A stretch of 48,482 nt of DNA from Candidatus Yaniella excrementigallinarum (lineage in GTDB: Bacteria > Actinomycetota > Actinomycetes > Actinomycetales > Micrococcaceae). Positions within the stretch are counted from its first letter, which is position 1, and each line of letters starts with the position of its first letter. The notes beneath the pieces were generated by a model. The model made no database searches. It saw only the letters and a list, made by a program, of their open reading frames with translations, and was not told where the DNA came from. A program made the translations under genes and the position numbers. Positions 43,277 to 48,482 of the stretch are shown in pieces. The stretch is from assembly GCA_019113675.1 (NCBI GenBank), contig DXHA01000079.1, positions 1 through 48,482 on the forward strand. The letters are read 5' to 3'.

Positions 43277-44687
43277 CAGACAGGGTCGGCGCTACCCTAG
43301 CAAAACCGGTGTGAGCTTCATATGCTTTAGCCCACCCCAACAATTCGAAATCTCTGTAATGATCTGCTGCTACTTGAAAACCGACAGGCAATCCGTCCGG
43401 AGTGAACCCTGCCGGCATGCTCAATACCGGCAGTGATGTAGCCGACAACACACATGCGGAACGCATCCAATCCAAGTAATCATCCATAGGTTCACCAGCA
43501 ACAGTGCTCGGGTACCGGAATGCGGCATCAAAAGGAACTACCTGTGCCCCGGGGCTAAGGAACAGATCATACCGCGCATAGAAAGATCGCACATGTTGCT
43601 GCAGCCGAGCAGATGCCGCAGTAGTTTCGATCCAATCGGCAGATGTCAGCTCCCAGCCACGCTCAACGTTCCAGATAACGTCTTGTTTTATTTCTGTAGA
43701 ATATTCTCTAACAAGGTCCCCCAAATTCTCTGCAAAATTCATTGCCCGTGTATTGCGGAATACCAAATCGGCTTCAGAGAAGTCGATAGATGATTCTTCA
43801 ACAACTGCCCCTAACTCTTCGAAGACTTGTAGTTGAGCTTCGAGAACTTCAAGCACTTGGCGCTCCACAGGAATCCCAAGACCAAAATCTGGGGACCAAC
43901 CGATGCGGACTCCTTGCAGATTAGGCTCTATTTGCCGATCAAATTCCCAAGGCTTCAAGCTCCGGACCGTTGGTAATTCAGAAACTGGGCCTGCAGTAGC
44001 ACTCATGAACAGTGCGATGTCGTCAATAGTTCTGGCCATGGGCCCCGTGCGTCCAAGCCACTGCCAAGGGTTCTGTGGAGACGGCATTGGGATGACTCCA
44101 TAAGATGGACGCAGCCCAATGACATTACAAAACGCCGCAGGGATACGGACTGAACCACCCATATCACTACCGTCGCCTAGGGGCTGGATTCGGCTGGCAA
44201 GTGCTGCCGCTACACCACCACTTGAGCCACCAGCGCTACGGGCATTTGCATAAGGATTCATGGTTGTGCCAAAAACCTTGTTGAACGTATGCGATCCAGC
44301 TGCGAATTCCGGAACATTAGTTTTACCTGTTGATACTGCCCCTGCATTTTGTAAACGTTGAATTACAAGATCATTTTTCACAGGAACATGATCGGCAAAT
44401 AATGGCGAGCCTTGAGTGGTACGGATGCCTTTAGTGTTATGGGAATCTTTATGTGTCATTGGCAGACCGTGCAGAGGGCCAACCGGCCCCGACTGGATTA
44501 TCATTTCGTCAAATTGCTTCGCAGTGCTCATTGCCCGCTCAATATCAACGGCAACCACTGCATTAATCTCTGGGTTGACTTCTTCGATACGTTTTAAGTG
44601 AGCAGTCACTGCTTCTGTGGCAGACAGCTCCTTGGAACGTAGCTTCGATACCATTTCAACCGCTGTCATCTCGTATATTTCCTGCAC
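43263..44687 (-). CDS. Amidase-signature family amidase
   Basis: This 474-residue serine hydrolase cleaves a carboxamide. The Ser-cisSer-Lys triad is visible: Lys in MTHKDSHNTKG, cis-Ser in AGGSSGGVAAALAS and nucleophilic Ser in DMGGSVRIPAAFC. The active site is therefore intact. It is not a GatA subunit, since gatB and gatC are absent. The start is GTG at 44687, with GGAGGAG upstream. It is divergent from DUF5058-like pair B across about 215 bases and probably acts on the substrate imported by that pair. Confidence 0.9.
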   Translation of the reverse strand: MQEIYEMTAVEMVSKLRSKELSATEAVTAHLKRIEEVNPEINAVVAVDIERAMSTAKQFDEMIIQSGPVGPLHGLPMTHKDSHNTKGIRTTQGSPLFADHVPVKNDLVIQRLQNAGAVSTGKTNVPEFAAGSHTFNKVFGTTMNPYANARSAGGSSGGVAAALASRIQPLGDGSDMGGSVRIPAAFCNVIGLRPSYGVIPMPSPQNPWQWLGRTGPMARTIDDIALFMSATAGPVSELPTVRSLKPWEFDRQIEPNLQGVRIGWSPDFGLGIPVERQVLEVLEAQLQVFEELGAVVEESSIDFSEADLVFRNTRAMNFAENLGDLVREYSTEIKQDVIWNVERGWELTSADWIETTAASARLQQHVRSFYARYDLFLSPGAQVVPFDAAFRYPSTVAGEPMDDYLDWMRSACVLSATSLPVLSMPAGFTPDGLPVGFQVAADHYRDFELLGWAKAYEAHTGFARVAPTLSAIDG

Positions 44688-44902
44688 TTTTGCTCCTCCT
44701 AGGTCGCAAATTAGTTATCGAGTAGTTTCTCTCACAAACATGCAACTGTGAAGCCCTAACTTATATTTTGATAGGAATGACGAATATCGCCAGAAAATCG
44801 ACCAATACCGTCAAGCATTGCGCAGCGCCAATTGAATACGCCAGTCTAATAAGCACCCACATTTCGTAAGGTAAATCACATGTAAAGGAAAGGTTCTCTG
44901 CG

Positions 44903-45646
44903 TTGCATCTGCTCCAGGCTTCGTCCCAGCTCAATAGACCGCCAGAGGTCATGAACATCGCAAATGTTCCGTTCTTATGGCTCTGCGCGCTAGCGGTCTT
45001 TGTGGTTATTTTTATCCAATCCATCATTTACATTCGGGCAGCACGAAAAGCTGCGCCGGCAGCTGATATGACGAATCGTGAACTGAACCAATCGTTACGT
45101 GCTGGTGCGGTAGCTTCAATTGGGCCCTCGCTAGCCGTCGTGCTGGTAGCGCTAGCTCTACTTACGTTATTCGGCACCCCGGCAGTATTGCTACGCATTG
45201 GGCTCATCGGCTCAGCTGCAACAGAAACCGCTTCGGCAACTATGGCAGCCCAAACTATGGGCTCGGCCCTAGGTGACGAAAACTATACTGCCCAGGTTTT
45301 TGCTATTGCTTTCATCGCGATGAGCATTAGTGGTGGTATGTGGCTGATCGCTACTCTACTGATGACGCCCTTATTGAAGCGTGGCAGCAAGAAATTATCG
45401 CAGGTGAATCCTACCGTAATGACCATAATCCCCGGAGCAGCACTCCTAGGCGCCTTCAGCATGCTTACTGTCACGGAGTTACCCAAATCCAGCGTCCATC
45501 TAGTGACGATATTGGCCTCTGCAACTACCATGACGACGCTTCTTTGGCTCGCCAAGGTGCTCAATGCTGCTTGGCTTAAAGAATGGGCATTCGGGATTGC
45601 AATTTTCATTGGTCTCGTTGTCGCTTACCTTGCACACACAGTTTGA
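44903..45646 (+). CDS. DUF5058-like membrane protein, copy B
   Basis: This 247-residue protein is paralogous to the product of 41390-42136. SIGPSLAVVLVALALLTLF, IGLIGSAATETASATMAAQ, TMGSALGDENYT and KRGSKKLSQVNPTVM align without gaps to copy A, and over half of the residues look identical by eye. TTG at 44903 with AAAGGAAAGG nine bases upstream is the preferred start, giving an N-terminus of the same length as copy A. An ATG at 44951 is the alternative. It is followed 40 bases later by its partner gene and is divergent from the amidase gene. Confidence 0.78.
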   Translation: MHLLQASSQLNRPPEVMNIANVPFLWLCALAVFVVIFIQSIIYIRAARKAAPAADMTNRELNQSLRAGAVASIGPSLAVVLVALALLTLFGTPAVLLRIGLIGSAATETASATMAAQTMGSALGDENYTAQVFAIAFIAMSISGGMWLIATLLMTPLLKRGSKKLSQVNPTVMTIIPGAALLGAFSMLTVTELPKSSVHLVTILASATTMTTLLWLAKVLNAAWLKEWAFGIAIFIGLVVAYLAHTV

Positions 45647-45686
45647 GCTCTTTGTATTTCTCATGCCCGGAAAGGAAAATACGCAG

Positions 45687-46403
45687 ATGTCGACACTTAC
45701 GAAACAGCCCAGTGATTTTACGGCCTTCGAAAAAGCCACCTCGCGTTGGGGACCCATAACCATGCTTATCGGTCTCGTTCTCTCTTTACTAGGGCCGGGC
45801 TATTTGATCTTCTTCACTGATCTCCAACTAAGTTTTGGTCAGATCGGTGCAGCTTATGCCGCAGTAGCCTCGGCTTTCTTAGTCTTTGCCATCGTTGAAC
45901 CGCTCACATACTTTCCTATTCTTGGGCAAGCAGCCATGTATCAGGCATTCATGATTGGCAATATATCTAACAAATTGCTTCCTGCCGCAGTGGTCGCACA
46001 GGATACTATTGATGCCCAACCCGGTACGAAAAAAGGCGACCTCGCCGCCACTACAGCTATTTCAGGTGCAGCAATGGTGCATCTACTATCGTTACTAATT
46101 TTTGTGGGATTTCTTGGCACTTGGCTACTGAACTTCGTCCCTGAAAATATTTTGGAGGTCGTACGTCTCTACATACTCCCTGCTATCCTGGGTGCCGTAA
46201 TTGTCCAGGCAATCACAACCGTCAAGCAACCGAGAATCATCGTAATAGCATTAGCAATTAGTCTCGTTATCGGACTAATAGTGGTGCCCCTGGTACCGGT
46301 GCTGGCGGGTTTCGCAACAGCCATTTGTGTGGCACTTACAATCATCGTTGCATGGCTGTCGCGAAGTAAGAACCCTCCCAAAGCAGTGTCCCATATTGCT
46401 TGA
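45687..46403 (+). CDS. Partner membrane protein of the DUF5058-like pair, copy B
   Basis: This 238-residue membrane protein is paralogous to the product of 40640-41374. PILGQAAMYQAFMIGNISNK, PAAVVAQDTIDAQPGTKKG and SGAAMVHLLSLLIFVGFLGT correspond block by block to copy A. ATG at 45687 has GGAAAGGA upstream; a longer frame opens at 45564 inside the preceding gene. It has about six helices. It is the last gene of the pair B operon, which, unlike pair A, carries no hydrolase of its own, the divergent amidase being the likely partner enzyme. Function unknown. Confidence 0.75.
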   Translation: MSTLTKQPSDFTAFEKATSRWGPITMLIGLVLSLLGPGYLIFFTDLQLSFGQIGAAYAAVASAFLVFAIVEPLTYFPILGQAAMYQAFMIGNISNKLLPAAVVAQDTIDAQPGTKKGDLAATTAISGAAMVHLLSLLIFVGFLGTWLLNFVPENILEVVRLYILPAILGAVIVQAITTVKQPRIIVIALAISLVIGLIVVPLVPVLAGFATAICVALTIIVAWLSRSKNPPKAVSHIA

Positions 46404-46470
46404 CTACCGGGACTGTGGAGGCACCTCACAGATGCTAAGCAGCTATAAACCTTGGCATAAGCTACGCAGT

Positions 46471-47178
46471 TCATAGCTGCGCACATGCTGATTGAAATGC
46501 TTCCAAGAACTCGTCGGTGTAGTCTGCATCTGCTCGCGATACTCCGGTCAAAAGATCTCGCCCAGCTTCGGAGAGTTCTTGGTGACCTGCTAAGGTTTGC
46601 CCATTCATCGCGCCGGTTAACGCTGCAGCACCCATCGCCTCAGACAATACGGTGAAGTCGTCGTCATTAAGCCACGTTGCGGCTTCACCGTGTTCTGCAC
46701 TGATGTGATCAGCCAACGAGCAGGCGTAATCTAGTTGGGCTTCATGCGAGACAGCTGCTTGCTCAGTCCCTTCGATGCCGGCACATGCCTGCTCCATATG
46801 TTCCAAACCGGAACTCAGCGTCTCAATATCAGCACGGCTTATTCCCTCAATGAGTATCTCGCCGGGGTCACTGAATGTTTCATCATCGGAACCCATGGCC
46901 AACGCGCCGATCGCCGCCGTCTCGCGAACGGCTGGATCCGCGTCGTCGCCGATAAAGTCGTCCCAAGAGTCAGGTGCGCCGTGGTCTGCCTCGACATGCT
47001 CCTTCAGCGCACACGCATATGCGAGCTGACCGGCTTCGGAGGTGTCGACGCCAGCGGCACTGCTATTACTGCTGCCACAACTCGCGAGCAATACAGCCGA
47101 TACGGTCAGGCTCATCGTTACAATAACGCGTTTTGGTGTACGGATAAACGATCTTTTGGTGTGAGGTGGAGTTAACAT
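46471..47178 (-). CDS. Lipoprotein with an internal domain duplication, function unknown
   Basis: This 235-residue protein has a basic N-terminus, a hydrophobic segment and lipobox LLASCG. The mature part consists of two related units of about 85 residues. Unit 1 starts LAYACALKEHVEADHG and ends MEQACAGI; unit 2 starts LDYACSLADHISAEHG and ends FQSACAQL. Both also share GISRADIE / GVSRADAD. Each unit has two cysteines, one near each end, that could form a disulfide. ATG at 47178 with AGGG upstream is preferred to a TTG at 47196. I recognise no family. Confidence 0.72.
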   Translation of the reverse strand: MLTPPHTKRSFIRTPKRVIVTMSLTVSAVLLASCGSSNSSAAGVDTSEAGQLAYACALKEHVEADHGAPDSWDDFIGDDADPAVRETAAIGALAMGSDDETFSDPGEILIEGISRADIETLSSGLEHMEQACAGIEGTEQAAVSHEAQLDYACSLADHISAEHGEAATWLNDDDFTVLSEAMGAAALTGAMNGQTLAGHQELSEAGRDLLTGVSRADADYTDEFLEAFQSACAQL

Positions 47179-47262
47179 CGCCGTCAACCCTAGCAATAAA
47201 CACTGCTAGGCGAAGACGGCGAGGAGAATAGCCGCTGGCGGCACGTGCTGCAAATACAATCC

Positions 47263-48405
47263 TTAGCTTAGAAATGGTTTATCGACGACGGTTGCCGATT
47301 CTGCACCGTGGGGAGTCTCAACCTGTAGGATCGTCTCGTTTTCCGATAGTCTTACCGGTACCATCGCAAAGCCAATATTCTTTTCCCGTCGGGGCGAATA
47401 ACATGCAGAGCTGACAAACCCCACGTGCTGGTTATCGTAGTGGACAGGAAACGCCTCCGGCATGGAACCGTCGTTATACGAACCCAGCGATGCACCTTCG
47501 ATTTCCACACCAACGAGTTTGCGATCCACACCTTCGTCGCGGATCTTCTGGAGCGCTGGCTGGCCAATAAATGGTGTTTCCTGGTCAATTTCGCGCTCGA
47601 GCCACGGGTAGTGGAAGGCGACTTCAAATGGATTGGTATCCAAGGTCATATCCGCGTCGTAGGAAAGAATGCCGGCTTCCATACGGTTAATGTGCACCGG
47701 CCCGGTAACGCGCATCCGGTATGGCTGGCCGGCCTGCAATACGGTCTGCCATAACTGGTCAGCGTATTTGCTGGCTTCTTCGAGATAAATCTCGAAACCA
47801 CCTACGTTAGTGAATCCCGTGCGAGATACGACCACGTCCATCCCGTCCAGTGCATAGCGCTTCGACCAGTAATGGCGCATGTCGCGGATCGATTCATCAA
47901 ATAGGTCTACCATCACTTCGGTGGCTTTGTTTCCCTGAACTTGAACCGGACCCACATCAGCTTCTTTGACTTCGACGTCGAGTCCGGTCCAATGGGCGGT
48001 GGCTAGCGCCCAGGGAAGAAGTGTCGCCTCGGCAGTAGAAAACCAAAACCGCTGCTCACCGACGCGCAGCAAAATGGGATCGGAGAGGACACCGCCGTCC
48101 TGAGTGGTGATCAGCGCGTATTTACATTGAATGACCTCCAGAGTACTCAGGTCGCGCAGGGTGAGCATATTGGTGAGTTCGAAAGCATCTGGGCCGGAAA
48201 TCTCCACTTGGCGTTCGGCCCCGACATCCCAGAGAGTGACATCGTTTACCAGCGCCCAGTATTCCTCCACCGGATCGCCGTAACGCCGCGGATGGTATTG
48301 GTGATTGACGACGCTGTAGGCTTCCACACCGTGTCGACCGGCTGCATGAAAATAGGGCGACTTTCGAATCCGGGTGTACATGAGCATTTCGGGTTGCCGT
48401 GTCAT
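47263..48405 (-). CDS. GcvT-family folate-dependent methyltransferase, DmdA-like
   Basis: This 380-residue protein has the aminomethyltransferase (GcvT) fold. Its pattern follows DMSP demethylase DmdA more than GcvT: RKSPYFHAAGRHGVEAYSVV, YWALVNDVTLWDVGAERQVE, QCKYALITTQDGGVLSDPI and RTGFTNVGGFEIYLE. These enzymes move a methyl group from a sulfonium, ammonium or ether donor to tetrahydrofolate. GGAGGG lies upstream of the ATG. A palindrome at 48461-48479 could be its operator. Substrates other than DMSP, such as betaines or aryl methyl ethers, remain possible, since no dmdB, dmdC or dmdD is seen in the window. Confidence 0.75.
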   Translation of the reverse strand: MTRQPEMLMYTRIRKSPYFHAAGRHGVEAYSVVNHQYHPRRYGDPVEEYWALVNDVTLWDVGAERQVEISGPDAFELTNMLTLRDLSTLEVIQCKYALITTQDGGVLSDPILLRVGEQRFWFSTAEATLLPWALATAHWTGLDVEVKEADVGPVQVQGNKATEVMVDLFDESIRDMRHYWSKRYALDGMDVVVSRTGFTNVGGFEIYLEEASKYADQLWQTVLQAGQPYRMRVTGPVHINRMEAGILSYDADMTLDTNPFEVAFHYPWLEREIDQETPFIGQPALQKIRDEGVDRKLVGVEIEGASLGSYNDGSMPEAFPVHYDNQHVGFVSSACYSPRREKNIGFAMVPVRLSENETILQVETPHGAESATVVDKPFLS

Positions 48406-48460
48406 GGCTACCTTCCCTCCTCAAGGACGGAATGGCATCAACGTCCTACGCTGTAAAACA

Positions 48461-48479
48461 TGTTGTGCTATATACAACA
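48461..48479. promoter_or_regulatory. Palindrome upstream of the DmdA-like gene, possible GntR operator
   Basis: TGTTGTGCTATATACAACA has inverted TGTTGT/ACAACA half-sites around a 7-base A/T-rich centre, 56 bases upstream of the start. Its minus strand contains GTTGTATATA, the same ten bases found in the candidate GntR operator at 35390. Confidence 0.4.
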
Positions 48480-48482
48480 ATG

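Noticed and set aside
43263-44687. GatA subunit of Asp/Glu-tRNA amidotransferase
   Set aside because: No gatB or gatC is adjacent, and the context is a catabolic hydrolase next to transporter-like genes.
44761-45027. Minus-strand open frame of 88 codons between the amidase and DUF5058-like B genes
   Set aside because: It overlaps the promoter and start of DUF5058-like B, has no SD and resembles nothing known.
46439-46480. GCAGCTAT/ATAGCTGC hairpin between convergent genes as a terminator
   Set aside because: It is only 8 bp with a 26-base loop and no T-run; too weak to list.

Overview
The window looks like chromosomal DNA from a mid-GC Gram-positive actinobacterium, probably of the order Micrococcales. 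The signs are a DUF222-HNH gene, many GTG and TTG starts with strong Shine-Dalgarno (SD) sequences, actinobacterial-type transporters, and S-box-like leaders. No rRNA, tRNA, CRISPR array, phage gene or insertion sequence was recognised. The genus is not determined.

Layout. 1-0.7 kb: the N-terminal part of a CoA-transferase, reading leftward off the window and possibly truncated at its start. 0.9-10.3 kb: an organosulfur block marked by three near-identical SAM-I-like riboswitches. One precedes a flavin-dependent monooxygenase, one a sulfonate-type ABC transporter operon ending in a degenerate PLP-decarboxylase homologue, and one an acetyl-CoA-synthetase-like ligase. An APC permease lies between the first two. 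10.3-12.8 kb: a CTCC-motif permease and an MFS exporter. 12.8-20.1 kb: an aromatic or biogenic amine catabolism cluster (alcohol dehydrogenase, aldehyde dehydrogenase, FeaR-like AraC regulator, FAD amine oxidase, APC permease, cupin). 20.2-23.9 kb: a DNA-damage-flavoured group (alkyltransferase-like protein, Tudor-type small protein, DUF488, UvrA paralogue). 24.2-30.2 kb: siderophore-interacting protein, lipoprotein plus MFS, BCCT transporter and a membrane-anchored unknown. 30.3-32.2 kb: metY and a CoA-binding protein. 32.2-34.2 kb: a DUF222-HNH gene broken by one in-frame amber codon.

34.6-39.2 kb is a malonate-use module: GntR/FCD regulator, malonyl-CoA decarboxylase, family III CoA-transferase and MadL-MadM transporter. 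The proposed route is import by MadLM, activation by CoA transfer, and decarboxylation to acetyl-CoA. 39.4-46.4 kb is the most unusual part. Two paralogous pairs of membrane proteins (a DUF5058-like protein plus an unnamed partner) lie either side of a double-module Lrp-type regulator and an amidase, and one pair runs into an M20 amidohydrolase. This looks like a two-subunit carrier for an amide or N-acylated compound coupled to hydrolases. 46.5-48.4 kb holds a lipoprotein built from an internal duplication and a DmdA/GcvT-like folate-dependent methyltransferase, with a palindrome at the window edge.

The lines sampled from about 34 kb onward are visibly richer in A+T than those from 4-10 kb, so the malonate and DUF5058 section may have been acquired separately. 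All family assignments are from reading the sequences; no database search was run.
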